Assembly (NCBI GenBank): GCA_900696645.1
Contig: CAADGV010000042.1
Coordinates: 76,363-140,362 of the forward strand
DNA length: 64,000 nucleotides
From: an uncultured Chlorobiota bacterium
GTDB taxonomy: Bacteria; Bacteroidota; Ignavibacteria; UBA10030; UBA6906
Direction: 5' to 3'
In this document: positions 14,934 through 24,136 of the stretch, one piece after another
Layout: the number at the start of each line of letters is the position of its first letter
How positions within the stretch are numbered: position 1 is the first letter of the stretch
Notes under the pieces: model-generated
What the model was told of the DNA's origin: nothing
Database searches by the model: none
Seen by the model: only the letters and a program-made list of their open reading frames with translations
Position numbers and translations under genes: made by a program

Positions 14934-15567
14934 AAAACCGAAATCGTACACCGGCATTCACAATCTCAGAATGCAGTACGCGCAACACAGAGAGGCAATC
15001 CGTCAACGGCTGAATGACTTTGCATCCGTCAAGCCCAACGAGTATTTCTATGAACTGGTGTACTGTCTGCTCACGCCGCAATCGAGCGCAGTAAATGCCG
15101 GAAAGGCTGTCGAAGCTTTGAGAGCAGGTGGCTTTCCGGAAAAGGACATCGATGTTGCTGCAATTCTGTTTCGCAAGCAACATTACATCCGCTTTCATAA
15201 CACGAAAGCGAGGCGCTTGAAGGAACTGCACTCAATGCGGGAGGAAGTTCTCGTAACTCTCTCGAACGGCATGCCCGCCGTCGAACTTCGGAAATGGTTG
15301 ACAAAAAAGGTCAAGGGACTCGGCTGGAAGGAGGCTTCCCACTTTTTGCGCAACATCGGTCACCGCAATCTGGCAATTCTCGACAGGCATATTCTGAAGA
15401 ACCTTACGAAACACCATGTCATCCGTTCGGTGCCCGCAACTCTCACCGCAAAACGTTATCTTGATATAGAAAGAAAGTTCAAGGCATTCGCCGATACTAT
15501 AAACATATCGATGGATGAGTTGGACTTGTTGTTTTGGAGCAATGAAACGGGACAAATGTTGAAGTAA
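14926..15567 (+). CDS. N-glycosylase/DNA lyase, Ogg2 type
   Basis: 8-oxoguanine DNA glycosylase/AP lyase of the Ogg2 group, first known from archaea. The HhH-GPD fold shows FYELVYCLLTPQSSA near 41-55, the catalytic Lys135 in KGLGWKEASHFLRN and Asp153 in AILDRHIL; the family end motif ELDLLFWSNETG is present. The TTG start overlaps the mutY stop by eight bases. An ATG 15 codons later is an alternative and fits family length as well. Together with mutT and mutY it completes a three-gene system against 8-oxoguanine. Confidence 0.88.
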   Translation: MHRKPKSYTGIHNLRMQYAQHREAIRQRLNDFASVKPNEYFYELVYCLLTPQSSAVNAGKAVEALRAGGFPEKDIDVAAILFRKQHYIRFHNTKARRLKELHSMREEVLVTLSNGMPAVELRKWLTKKVKGLGWKEASHFLRNIGHRNLAILDRHILKNLTKHHVIRSVPATLTAKRYLDIERKFKAFADTINISMDELDLLFWSNETGQMLK

Positions 15568-15604
15568 CGAGTTTCTGTTTCGTGGCACAACTTGAGGAAT
15601 GTTC

Positions 15605-16759
15605 ATGAAATACACCGTAATCGGCGCCGGCATGATGGGAAGCGCCGCAGCATACGATCTTGCAAAAAGAAATCCCGGCGATGAAATCGTTCTGGCCGAT
15701 ATCAACATCCAACAGACGCGCTCGGCCGCAACGGCAATCGGCGGCAATGTAACCCCTGTTCGGATTGACGTGAACAACACACGCGAGGTCATTAAACTAA
15801 TTGAGGGAAGCGGAGCCGTTATCAGCGCCGTTACCTACTCCGTCAACTACCAGATGACAAAGGCCGCAATCGAGGCGGGGGTTCCGATGTGTGACCTCGG
15901 AGGCAACAACGACGTTGTCGAGCGGCAACTGAGTCTTGATGAGGCGGCAAAAGAGAAGGGCATTACCATTGTCCCCAACTGCGGGCTCGCGCCCGGGCTG
16001 ATCAACATTCTTGCAATGGAAGGGACGAAGGAATTTGAACAACTCGATTCCATTCACCTCCGTGTAGGCGGGCTCCCGCAACATCCCCGCCCCCCCCTTT
16101 ATTACCAAATCGTCTTTTCGGTCGAGGGTCTCATCAACGAATATGCTGAAAAAGCGACTGTCATCAGGGATGGAAAAACAGAACTCATCGATCCGATGTC
16201 CGGCTTGGAAGATATTGAGTTCCCCGAACCGTTCGGCACGCTGGAAGCCTTCAACACCTCCGGCGGACTTTCGACGCTGACGCAACTGCTTGACGGAAAA
16301 GTCAACAATCTCGACTATAAGACAATCCGATACAAAGGGCATTGCGAGAAATTCAAGACGTTGCTCGACCTCGGCTTTGCAACGTCGGAGCCGATGATGG
16401 TGGGCGGAAGCGTCAAAACAAACAGGGAGTTCTTCGCCGATCTCTTGCGCAAGAAACTTGACTACGGCGACAAGGACGTCGTGCTGGCCCGTGCAACGAT
16501 CTCAGGCCGGACGGCCACGGCGGCGAAAACGCTTGTGTATGAGTTCGTGGATTATTATGATGATGCAGGAAAGATGACCGCGATGATGCGGACGACGGCG
16601 TTCCCGACATCCATCGTCGCGCAAATGCTTGCGCACGGAATCATCACCGAGCGCGGTGTACGCGTGCCGGAAGTATGCGTGCCGGGCAAAATCATGATCG
16701 ATGAGCTTGGCAAACGGAACATCAAAATCACAAAGAAGGTCACGGAGGTGTGGAACTGA
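15605..16759 (+). CDS. Saccharopine dehydrogenase family protein (lysine 6-dehydrogenase-like)
   Basis: NAD(P)-dependent oxidoreductase of 384 residues. The Rossmann motif VIGAGMMGSAAAYDLA (3-18) is at the N-terminus, followed by ADINIQQT (strand 2) and a catalytic domain with PNCGLAPGLINILA, SGGLSTLTQLLDGKV and YKGHCEKF. Among the family it resembles lysine 6-dehydrogenase and related carboxynorspermidine-type enzymes. A role in amino-acid or polyamine metabolism is likely; the exact substrate is unknown. A second ATG two codons after the first is better placed after GAGG and was chosen. A small coupled gene follows. Confidence 0.87.
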   Translation: MKYTVIGAGMMGSAAAYDLAKRNPGDEIVLADINIQQTRSAATAIGGNVTPVRIDVNNTREVIKLIEGSGAVISAVTYSVNYQMTKAAIEAGVPMCDLGGNNDVVERQLSLDEAAKEKGITIVPNCGLAPGLINILAMEGTKEFEQLDSIHLRVGGLPQHPRPPLYYQIVFSVEGLINEYAEKATVIRDGKTELIDPMSGLEDIEFPEPFGTLEAFNTSGGLSTLTQLLDGKVNNLDYKTIRYKGHCEKFKTLLDLGFATSEPMMVGGSVKTNREFFADLLRKKLDYGDKDVVLARATISGRTATAAKTLVYEFVDYYDDAGKMTAMMRTTAFPTSIVAQMLAHGIITERGVRVPEVCVPGKIMIDELGKRNIKITKKVTEVWN

Positions 16760-16908
16760 TGATGTACCCTCTCTCGGTTCAGATAACTACGCGCGACTCG
16801 GTTGCGCAGCGTGAGGTACAACAGAGCTATGTGCTTCAAACAAACAGGCCGCGCTGGGAATTGTTCAAGATATTTGTCCGGGCACTGTTCAGTCTGAAGT
16901 TCCGATAA
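16759..16908 (+). CDS. Small 49-residue protein coupled to the upstream dehydrogenase
   Basis: The ATG overlaps the last base of the preceding stop codon (TGATG), which is a standard sign of translational coupling. A second ATG follows immediately. The product (MMYPLSVQITTRDSVAQREV, then a basic, aromatic end) contains no membrane segment or cysteine. I do not recognise a family. It is too short for most gene finders. Coupling and the gap-free fit between two genes support it, but no homologues are known to me. Confidence 0.4.
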   Translation: MMYPLSVQITTRDSVAQREVQQSYVLQTNRPRWELFKIFVRALFSLKFR

Positions 16909-16935
16909 ACCATTTCGACAACCGGGAATCATTGT

Positions 16936-17433
16936 ATGGCAGACACGTTTTCATTCGACATCGTTTCAGAAGTGAACATGCAGGAAGTGGACAACGCCCT
17001 GAATCAGGCGCGCAAGGAGATCATTCAACGGTACGACTTCAAAGATTCAAAAAGCTCCATCGAGTTGAATCAAAAGGACAAGTATCTCACGGTTATCTCT
17101 GACGACGATTTCAAGCTGAAAAGCGTTATCGACATTCTTCAGAACAAACTCATCAAACGCAGCGTGCCGGTGAAAGCGCTCGACTATGGAACTGTTGAGC
17201 CGGCGGCAGGCAGCACGGTCCGGCAGATTATCAAACTCCGCGTCGGGATCAACAAGGAAGATGCAAAGTTGATCGTCAAGATGATCAAGGATACCAAGCT
17301 CAAAGTCCAGGCGCAGATCATGGATGACCAGGTACGTGTAAGCGGCAAGAACAAGGATGACTTGCAGGCCGTGATGAAGATGATCCGGGAGGCCGAACTG
17401 AAGTTCGCCACGCAATTTACCAACTATCGATAG
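16936..17433 (+). CDS. yajQ: YajQ family nucleotide-binding protein
   Basis: A 165-residue two-domain protein of the UPF0234/YajQ family. Characteristic stretches are [35 protein letters not shown] and [20 protein letters not shown] (first 20 residues given). Family members bind nucleotides; a Xanthomonas member binds cyclic di-GMP and acts with a transcription factor, while the role in other bacteria is unclear. Full length and no odd features. The next gene, the amidase, begins five bases after its stop. Confidence 0.95.
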   Translation: MADTFSFDIVSEVNMQEVDNALNQARKEIIQRYDFKDSKSSIELNQKDKYLTVISDDDFKLKSVIDILQNKLIKRSVPVKALDYGTVEPAAGSTVRQIIKLRVGINKEDAKLIVKMIKDTKLKVQAQIMDDQVRVSGKNKDDLQAVMKMIREAELKFATQFTNYR

Positions 17434-17438
17434 GGCGG

Positions 17439-19073
17439 ATGAAGGAGCCGATGAGTTCGGGGGATCGCGCAACGTATCGACTTGCTGTATCGAGAAACAT
17501 ACTGCTTTGCATTCTTGTCCTGTCAGTGGTCGTTTCCTCCACCGTATCCGCCCAGGATCATAGCCTTTCGCTTGTTCATGAAAGCAACCCCTCGCGTAAA
17601 TTGCGGATAACCGGTTTAGTCCACAACGGGCTTACGTACGCATCAGTGAACGACATTGCCCAGGCGCTTTCCATCCGTTCTGTCGTCAATCGGGAGGAGC
17701 AGTCGCTTTCTGTTGCAACAACACCGCCGGTAGTATTCTTCGACGACAACCCGTTTGTGGCCACGATGAATCAAGCGGGGCGAAAAACGGCAATCCAACT
17801 TGCGGCAGGCGTTCGGGTTGTACAAAACGAATTCTTCATTCCGATTGCCTCGAGCGCCCCCTTCTTTGCGCAACTATTCGGAACGCCCGCACGGTTTGAT
17901 GTCTCGTCCGGTTCGATCCGTCTCGAAAAGCCGCTTCGCCCGCCGTCACCGTTCGATATCGCATCACTCGCAATTGATGTCAAAGCGAACGGGATAATTA
18001 TTCGCGTTTCCTCGACAAAACCTCTTCCCGTATTTGAAGGCCTTCTCAACAAAGAAGGCTGGTATTACCTGACCGTCCCCAATGCACGGGCTGATGTCGC
18101 CGCATTAAACAGAACAAAACCGGCCGGGGCAATCAAGAAAATTGTCGCACAGCAATTTCAAACATCCGCCCAGATTGCATTCCAACTGGAGGGGGAGTTC
18201 TCGTCCTCGAAAGTTGAAAAGGACGGATTGTCGAACGACTTGTTGATTACTCTGCGATCACTCTCCGAAGAGACACTTACGGCACTTGAAGAGAGGAAGA
18301 GACAGTCGGCGAACAATGAGCTTGAACGTTTTCGCAAAAAGTACGAATTGGATGTGATTGTACTCGATGCCGGGCACGGCGGACGAGACCCGGGGGCAAT
18401 CGGTGTGACGGGAACGAAAGAGAAGGATGTTACGCTCGGCATCGTCCTGAAGTTGGAGAAACTCATCAAGCGTAACTTGAAGGGTGTCAGAGTCGAGTTG
18501 ACGAGGGACGACGACACGTTTGTCGAACTTGATAAACGCGGACGCATCGCTAACGAGCGGGGCGGAAAGTTGTTCATCAGCGTACACGCCAACTCAATGC
18601 CGCGCAAGCCGCATGCGAACCGCGGATTTGAAGTCTATCTCTTGCGGCCGGGCAGAACAGATGAGGCAATCGCCATTGCCGAGCGTGAGAACTCCGTTAT
18701 CAAGTTGGAAGAGGGTTACGAAGAACGGTACAAGCATCTGACAGACGACAACTTTATCCTTGTCACGATGGCGCAATCTGCACACATGCGCGCAAGCGAA
18801 AGGTTTGCCGAGCTTGCAACGCAGGAGATGAACAAGCATCTCGACATACCGAACCATGGCGTAAAGCAGGCGGGGTTTCTGGTGCTCGTCGGCTCCGCAA
18901 TGCCGAACGTCCTCGTCGAGACGGCATATCTTTCGAATAGAGAAGACGAAAAACTCCTTCGCAGCGAATCGGGCCAGGAAAAAATCGCCAACGCGCTATT
19001 CAACGCGATCAAGCGATACAAAGTAGAGTACGAAAAGCTGTTGATGGAAGGGAAAGAGTTGGGAGTGAAGTAA
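17439..19073 (+). CDS. N-acetylmuramoyl-L-alanine amidase (Amidase_3) with stalk/AMIN-like N-terminus
   Basis: Periplasmic zinc amidase that cuts the stem peptide from peptidoglycan during cell separation. Of 544 residues, 10-38 form a signal sequence. About 45-165 resemble the copper-amine-oxidase-N fold (VNDIAQALSIRS...), 170-290 an AMIN-like beta domain, and 302-530 the Amidase_3 domain. Zinc and catalytic motifs visible are VLDAGHGGRDPGAIG (near 305), ISVHANS (near 386) and VLVETAYLSNRED (near 490). It immediately follows yajQ and probably shares its transcript. No LysM or SPOR domain is present. Confidence 0.92.
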   Translation: MKEPMSSGDRATYRLAVSRNILLCILVLSVVVSSTVSAQDHSLSLVHESNPSRKLRITGLVHNGLTYASVNDIAQALSIRSVVNREEQSLSVATTPPVVFFDDNPFVATMNQAGRKTAIQLAAGVRVVQNEFFIPIASSAPFFAQLFGTPARFDVSSGSIRLEKPLRPPSPFDIASLAIDVKANGIIIRVSSTKPLPVFEGLLNKEGWYYLTVPNARADVAALNRTKPAGAIKKIVAQQFQTSAQIAFQLEGEFSSSKVEKDGLSNDLLITLRSLSEETLTALEERKRQSANNELERFRKKYELDVIVLDAGHGGRDPGAIGVTGTKEKDVTLGIVLKLEKLIKRNLKGVRVELTRDDDTFVELDKRGRIANERGGKLFISVHANSMPRKPHANRGFEVYLLRPGRTDEAIAIAERENSVIKLEEGYEERYKHLTDDNFILVTMAQSAHMRASERFAELATQEMNKHLDIPNHGVKQAGFLVLVGSAMPNVLVETAYLSNREDEKLLRSESGQEKIANALFNAIKRYKVEYEKLLMEGKELGVK

Positions 19074-19095
19074 TCTTCCTCCTTCTATGATTCGT

Positions 19096-19959
19096 TCAGA
19101 ACGGATGTTCAAACGATAAATAGAAGAACACCCCCGTAGTCGTCTCCCCATTCCTGAAACTTACCGGGACGGCAAATCCGGGAACAATCTGCAATTCTCC
19201 GATATCAATTGCGGCACGGATACCCGGACTGAAAATTGTCTCCGTGTCTCGAACAACACTCCCATTCATATCAAAATCACTGAAGAAGGTTGTACTCGCT
19301 TCAAAGACCAGATTCAGTTTCGGCGTGACAAGCGCAATAATACTACCCCCCAAGTTGTAGTCTGTGAGTGTCTCTTTCGTTTCGCCACCTGAAACTGAAG
19401 GTGTTGCCACATTGGGAAGAATAGTGGCTCCGGCATTTGCGTGAACAACAAACGAATTGCTCAAGCGCTTGCTTACAGGAAGATTCGCCTGTACCCCGAA
19501 CACCCCTGCACCGAGCCCCTTGTGTTTGTTGCCTGCAGGAATCACCAACGAAATGCGCGGTGAAACTGCCGCCCAATCATCTCCATCAAACATCTGGTAG
19601 CGGTAGTTCAGCAACACATCTCCCACGCCAACTATCGAGCTTCCATCAATCCACGAATACGAAATCGTGAAACCAAGTTGGTGGGTCTGTCCGCCAACCG
19701 GCCATTCCTGGGAAAGACTGTAGCTTGCATTACGCACAGGTTTTCTGAAAAGCGACAAGGTCGAAATATGCTGAACGACGCCCTGTTCCTGGTTGTATGC
19801 TTCTTCAATGAAGAACGAGTTATCTTCAATCGCCGGATCAAATCTGCTTGCACTGTTCAGGTATATATTCCCGTTTTCCTGGGCGAAGAGACACAGCCGA
19901 AGAGTTACAAACAATGCAATGTACAATCCGGTGCAGAATGCAATCCGCATGGCATCCAC
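19096..19959 (-). CDS. Outer-membrane beta-barrel protein of unknown substrate
   Basis: A 287-residue protein with a signal sequence (about 1-27) and alternating hydrophobic strands ending in Phe (FFYLSFEHPF), the mark of an outer-membrane barrel. Parts such as ISLVIPAGNKHKGLGAGVFG recall the MetA-pathway-of-phenol-degradation/'transporter' family. It follows the split feoB genes on the same strand after about 94 bp. If it is in the same operon, it may be the outer-membrane port for the metal. This is inference. The start could be three codons later (MRIAFCTG). Confidence 0.7.
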   Translation of the reverse strand: MDAMRIAFCTGLYIALFVTLRLCLFAQENGNIYLNSASRFDPAIEDNSFFIEEAYNQEQGVVQHISTLSLFRKPVRNASYSLSQEWPVGGQTHQLGFTISYSWIDGSSIVGVGDVLLNYRYQMFDGDDWAAVSPRISLVIPAGNKHKGLGAGVFGVQANLPVSKRLSNSFVVHANAGATILPNVATPSVSGGETKETLTDYNLGGSIIALVTPKLNLVFEASTTFFSDFDMNGSVVRDTETIFSPGIRAAIDIGELQIVPGFAVPVSFRNGETTTGVFFYLSFEHPF

Positions 19960-20053
19960 CTTTCACAATGTATGACAATGAACAGATTCTACTTGGTATC
20001 AGGGGCGTGAACTTTCCCTCATTGGCCGGTTACTCGCACCATTAAAAACCGCG

Positions 20054-21484
20054 TCAACCGCCCGCCGTCGCCAATCTCCATACTTGAGCAACGAGAAAGC
20101 AGAGGCTCAGGCCCATAGCAATTGGCATCAGCGACGAGACCAGTGTCCACTTCACGCTTCCTGTTTCTTTGTAGATGGTGTAGATAGTTGTTGAACAGGG
20201 ATTGTGGATCAGACTGAACAGCATCAGGTTTACGGCAGTGAGAAGCGTCCATCCCCCCGCCTGAAATACTGACAGATATTGAAGATTATCTTCAAGCTCA
20301 AACAACACACCGGCACCCTCGCCGTAGCCCGAAACGCCCGTGCTTGCAACGGTGAGCATCAGTATTGTCGGGATGACGATTTCATTTGCGGGAATTGCAA
20401 TAATGTACGCAAGAAGAATGACGCCGTTCAATCCAATCAGTAGCCCGAACGGATTCAGCCAGTTGATTGCGTACTCTGCAATGCTCAATTCTCCGACATG
20501 AATGTTTGAGATAAGCCAGATAACGGCGCCCGCAGGAACGGCAAACATTACAGCGCGCCACAATACAAGAATCGTCCTGTCAATCAGCGACGTATAAAGC
20601 GTCTTGAGGACCTGCGGCGGCCGGTACGGCGGGAGTTCAAGACTGAACGTTGATGCCTCGCCTTTCAGCACTGTTCGCGAAAGGAACCACGACGTCAGAA
20701 ATGTCAAGGCAATGCCGAAGAGCGCAACCGCCACTACAGCCGAGGCGGAAAGAAATCCGCTGAGAGCCGGAGGCGCAAGGGCGCCGATGAACAACGTTGC
20801 AACCAGTATTTGCGTCGGCCAGCGTCCGTTACACAACGAGAAATTATTGGTGATGATGGCAATGAGCCGTTCGCGTGGACTGTCAATAATGCGCGTTGAA
20901 ATGATGCCGGCCGCGTTGCATCCGTAGCCCATGCTCATGGAAAGCGCCTGCTTGCCGTGTGCCCCGGCCTTTCGGAACAAATGGTCAAGATTGAACGCAA
21001 CACGCGGCAAGTATCCGAAATCCTCAAGTAAGGTAAACAGCGGAAAGAAAATCGCCATCGGCGGCAGCATGACACTCACGACCCACGCCGTTGCAAGATA
21101 CACACCATCGAACAAGAAGCCGGATAGCCACCACGGCATGCTCAGACTTTCGCCGAGGGAACGCAAGACGGGATGGACCGTGTCAAGCAGCAACGAGGCG
21201 AGCAACGACGAGGGAACATTCGAACCTGCGATCGTCAGCCAGAACACAACCATCAACAAAAGTATCATGATAGGAAAACCCGTCCAGCGGCCCGTAAGCA
21301 GCTTGTCGAGTGCTCTGTCCCAGTTGAATCTCCCGGGCGCGCCAGATCGTGTCACCACACGATCGGCTATCCGCGAAGCTTCCGTGTACAAGGACTCCAT
21401 GAGGGAATCATGTAAATTTTCACCCACTTCCCAACGAAGGTTTCCCGCCTTCAGCAGGATATCATCATTCGAAATTGCATTCAT
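20054..21484 (-). CDS. feoB: FeoB-type permease half (second system, C-terminal part)
   Basis: Integral membrane part of a second FeoB, 476 residues with about nine helices and two gate repeats. Gate motifs differ from the first Feo[21 protein letters not shown] and a second block [13 protein letters not shown], both keeping the cysteine. A helical spacer (about 1-70) precedes the helices. The GTPase half is a separate gene; its stop overlaps this start by four bases (ATGA), so the two are made together. Known type-2 FeoB proteins with altered gates include manganese-transporting ones, so Mn(II) or Fe(II) is possible. Confidence 0.9.
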   Translation of the reverse strand: MNAISNDDILLKAGNLRWEVGENLHDSLMESLYTEASRIADRVVTRSGAPGRFNWDRALDKLLTGRWTGFPIMILLLMVVFWLTIAGSNVPSSLLASLLLDTVHPVLRSLGESLSMPWWLSGFLFDGVYLATAWVVSVMLPPMAIFFPLFTLLEDFGYLPRVAFNLDHLFRKAGAHGKQALSMSMGYGCNAAGIISTRIIDSPRERLIAIITNNFSLCNGRWPTQILVATLFIGALAPPALSGFLSASAVVAVALFGIALTFLTSWFLSRTVLKGEASTFSLELPPYRPPQVLKTLYTSLIDRTILVLWRAVMFAVPAGAVIWLISNIHVGELSIAEYAINWLNPFGLLIGLNGVILLAYIIAIPANEIVIPTILMLTVASTGVSGYGEGAGVLFELEDNLQYLSVFQAGGWTLLTAVNLMLFSLIHNPCSTTIYTIYKETGSVKWTLVSSLMPIAMGLSLCFLVAQVWRLATAGG

Positions 21485-22305
21485 TCCAATACTCCTTCCC
21501 CGACAGTCTCCCGTGGAAGTTCTGTTAAGCTGAGAATGCTTGTGATCTCACCTGTTCTCACGGCACTAATTATGCGATCATCTCCCTCGAGCAACCGGAG
21601 CGCGACCCAGCGGGCATTGGTCAGGCCGGGAAATTTTGACTGTAAAGATTCTGCCAGACTGCCAATTGCCTTTTCAAGTTGAGGGGCGTGTTTGACGATG
21701 CGCTTGGGTTTGGGAATCACAGCGCCCGTCGCAACATCATGAATAGTATGCAGAAGATCTTGAATGCCGATTCCGCGTCGTGCAGCCGTGGGAACAACAG
21801 GAACCCCGAGATCCTTTGCAAGAGTCCGTTCCGCAACCGCAATACCGAGCCGTTGCGCTTCATCAATCAGATTAAGGCAAACAATTGCCCGGTCGGTAAT
21901 TTCGAGAACTTGCAAAGCCAGATTGAGATTCCGCTCAAGCCGCGTGGCGTCAACAACAATAACTGTAACATCGGGCTGCCCGAAGAGAATGAAATTCCGG
22001 GCCACTTCTTCATCTGTGCTTGTAGAGAGAAGCGAGTAAGTTCCCGGAAGATCGACAAGTTTGTATCTCTTATCGGAATACGAGAATGCTCCCTCGGCCC
22101 TCGTAACCGTTTTACCGGGCCAATTGCCGGTGTGTTGCCTGAGGCCCGTAAGCGCGTTGAAGACGGTACTCTTGCCGGTATTCGGATTTCCTGCAAGTGC
22201 GACAACATAATCTGTCCCTTCAAGATTGATTCCGAGCTTCACAAGGTTGGCCACATTGTGCGCCGGACAGGTTTCGCAAGCACGTGTTGTTTGGGCTGTG
22301 TTCAT
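21481..22305 (-). CDS. feoB: FeoB-type GTPase half (second system, N-terminal part)
   Basis: Cytoplasmic G protein of 274 residues with G1 GNPNTGKST (39-47), G3 DLPGTYSL (85-92), G4 NLID (near 150) and G5 region AARRGIG. An extra N-terminal stretch carries Cys10 and Cys13 (CETC), absent from the first FeoB. The gene stops at the spacer region where the permease gene takes over, at an ATGA overlap. The start overlaps the preceding DtxR-FeoA gene by four bases as well. A natural gene fission is more likely than a sequencing error because both overlaps are clean. Confidence 0.93.
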   Translation of the reverse strand: MNTAQTTRACETCPAHNVANLVKLGINLEGTDYVVALAGNPNTGKSTVFNALTGLRQHTGNWPGKTVTRAEGAFSYSDKRYKLVDLPGTYSLLSTSTDEEVARNFILFGQPDVTVIVVDATRLERNLNLALQVLEITDRAIVCLNLIDEAQRLGIAVAERTLAKDLGVPVVPTAARRGIGIQDLLHTIHDVATGAVIPKPKRIVKHAPQLEKAIGSLAESLQSKFPGLTNARWVALRLLEGDDRIISAVRTGEITSILSLTELPRETVGEGVLE

Positions 22306-23348
22306 ACTCCGTTCGCTCCGTTTCGTTCGATGTGTATCATGCGTGCCTGATTCTTACGCAGGGCGATCAACGCGCCGCGCACGCTGTATGCCGTCGGATC
22401 GCCGGCGGCATTGCGCATTTCGGCTGTAACCAATGTGCCGGGAAGAATCCCGAGATCCATCAACCGTCGTCGTTGCGGCCCGCGGCATGCTCGGGAAATA
22501 CCCGCAACCCGTGCACTCTCTCCCACTGCGAGGTCGGCGAGTGTTGCCCCGGCTTTCTCGGTTCTCGTCACTCGCCCGACAGGAACCACGGCAACGTTTG
22601 CCGCGACAATTGGGGCGAGGATATTCTCAACCCCTTCGACCTCAACTTCGATCTTGTTCTTGTCGCTGCTGATCATGCGAACGTGAGCCCCTGGGTGAAT
22701 ACCCTGGGCCACAAGCTGGGCATAGACAGCAGTCGGTTCATCCTCTATGTGTACAACCTCCGCATACTGATGGGGCCGCAACTGTGTCAAGGCAATACCG
22801 CGTCGCTCGGGCAGTTCACCCGCAGCCGTTGGAATCGGGTCACCATGCGGATCAAATGAGGGATTTCCCATGTGCACCGCAAGTGCATCGGCTTGTTCAA
22901 TTGTAAGAAGATGTTCCTTCGCCTCCGCCTGATAATGCCATTCCGTTTCGCTGACTCCTGTTTCATCGGCGAGATATCGTTCCCATAGCCGGTGCATGCG
23001 TATGACACGCAACGCATACGCCCTTCCGTCTTCCGTGAGAGTCAACATTTCTCCCTCCGAGCGAAGCAAGTTGAGGCCCTCGAGCCGCTCCAAAAGGCGT
23101 GCGACTTCATCACCGGAGATCGAAAGCGCCCCCGCAATGCTTTTGTGTGTTGCTGTGAGCTGTTTGTACTCGCAATCATAGACATGCTTGAGGGCGTCCT
23201 CTATGCGGACACGCCGCGTATTCTGCAGCGTGCGCCGCCAACGCGCCCACAGACCCCGGTTGGGCCAAAATACAACGGCAAGTATTGAAATCGCTATGCC
23301 CGCCCACAGCAGGGCAATTTCAGGATTGATCAATGCGTGTGATTCCAT
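22302..23348 (-). CDS. Membrane-anchored DtxR-like protein fused to FeoA domains
   Basis: 348 residues with an unusual plan: one N-terminal transmembrane helix (about 9-27), a basic turn (RGLWARWRR), a DtxR-type winged helix (47-125), the DtxR dimerisation/metal region with [14 protein letters not shown] (161-174), an SH3-like segment (188-258) and a full FeoA domain (265-342; [15 protein letters not shown]). Conserved His and Glu residues in [12 protein letters not shown] match metal ligands of DtxR/MntR proteins. It sits directly upstream of the split feoB genes, overlapping by four bases. Likely a metal-sensing FeoA subunit tied to the transporter, or a membrane-bound repressor. I chose the start one base after the upstream stop. 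Confidence 0.85.
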   Translation of the reverse strand: MESHALINPEIALLWAGIAISILAVVFWPNRGLWARWRRTLQNTRRVRIEDALKHVYDCEYKQLTATHKSIAGALSISGDEVARLLERLEGLNLLRSEGEMLTLTEDGRAYALRVIRMHRLWERYLADETGVSETEWHYQAEAKEHLLTIEQADALAVHMGNPSFDPHGDPIPTAAGELPERRGIALTQLRPHQYAEVVHIEDEPTAVYAQLVAQGIHPGAHVRMISSDKNKIEVEVEGVENILAPIVAANVAVVPVGRVTRTEKAGATLADLAVGESARVAGISRACRGPQRRRLMDLGILPGTLVTAEMRNAAGDPTAYSVRGALIALRKNQARMIHIERNGANGV

Positions 23349-23349
23349 T

Positions 23350-24003
23350 TTACACCCGCTCCACAAATATCGAATCAGCAACCTGCCTGCTGACGAAATG
23401 TTCCTTCTTCCCTATCTTGATCGTCAGCGAACCATCAAACGGCATTTTCTGTTTGACGGTGATTCTACTGTTGAGTGCAACGCCAAGTGACGCAGCGTGT
23501 TGCAGAATGGCAGAATCCTCGTCGCTTACACGCAGTACACGCACCACATCGCCCGCCTCATGTGCCGCAAGCGCTGTACAGGATCTGTTCGGCAGTTTTC
23601 CGTCAACAGTCGGTATCTCATCGCCGTGTGGATCGCCGGTGGGATGGCCAAGTGCAGTATCAATGGCATGCTCGAGTTCGGCCGACGTTACGTGTTCAAG
23701 CCGTTCCGCTTCGTCATGCACTTTGTCCCACGAGTAGGCGAGAAACTCGACGAGGAACATCTCCCACAATCGATGGCGACGCAAAATGCCCAGCGCCATC
23801 TTCACCCCCTGTTGCGTCAACTCAACTCCCTGATAGCGTTCGTAGTGCAGCAATCCTTTGTCCGACAACTTCTTGATCATGTCGGTGATCGAGGCATCGG
23901 CGACACCCAGTTGGCTGGCAAGCGCGGACGTGGTTGCTTTCTCGCCCCGCACCTCAAGCTTGTAGATCGCCTTAATGTAGTCTTCAGTACTTATCGTAGA
24001 CAT
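23350..24003 (-). CDS. DtxR/MntR family metal-dependent repressor
   Basis: A 217-residue soluble repressor of metal-uptake genes. Winged helix (1-70: ISTEDYIKAIYKLE ... ADASITDMIKKLSDKGLL), dimerisation and metal domain (WDKVHDEAERLEHV, GHPTGDPHGDEIPT) and a C-terminal SH3/FeoA-like domain. It starts the operon for the second FeoB. An inverted repeat of DtxR/MntR style lies about 14 bp before the start. Whether it senses Mn or Fe cannot be told from the sequence. Confidence 0.92.
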   Translation of the reverse strand: MSTISTEDYIKAIYKLEVRGEKATTSALASQLGVADASITDMIKKLSDKGLLHYERYQGVELTQQGVKMALGILRRHRLWEMFLVEFLAYSWDKVHDEAERLEHVTSAELEHAIDTALGHPTGDPHGDEIPTVDGKLPNRSCTALAAHEAGDVVRVLRVSDEDSAILQHAASLGVALNSRITVKQKMPFDGSLTIKIGKKEHFVSRQVADSIFVERV

Positions 24004-24016
24004 ATCTCAAAATGAT

Positions 24017-24032
24017 TTTAGGTTCAACTAAA
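24017..24032. promoter_or_regulatory. DtxR/MntR-type operator
   Basis: TTTAGGTTCAACTAAA is an imperfect dyad (TTTAG - 6 nt - CTAAA) close to known DtxR-family boxes. It lies 14 bp upstream of the regulator start and suggests that the regulator controls its own operon. A second half site (TCTAACC) occurs near 24049. Confidence 0.6.
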
Positions 24033-24136
24033 TATCAATTTACATATATCTAACCGAATGTCAAGTAAAATTTTCCCAAGGCGGGAAAATGCGCCCGAAA
24101 CAGTTCTTTTTGGGGGGATTCCGGAGAGATGGAGTG

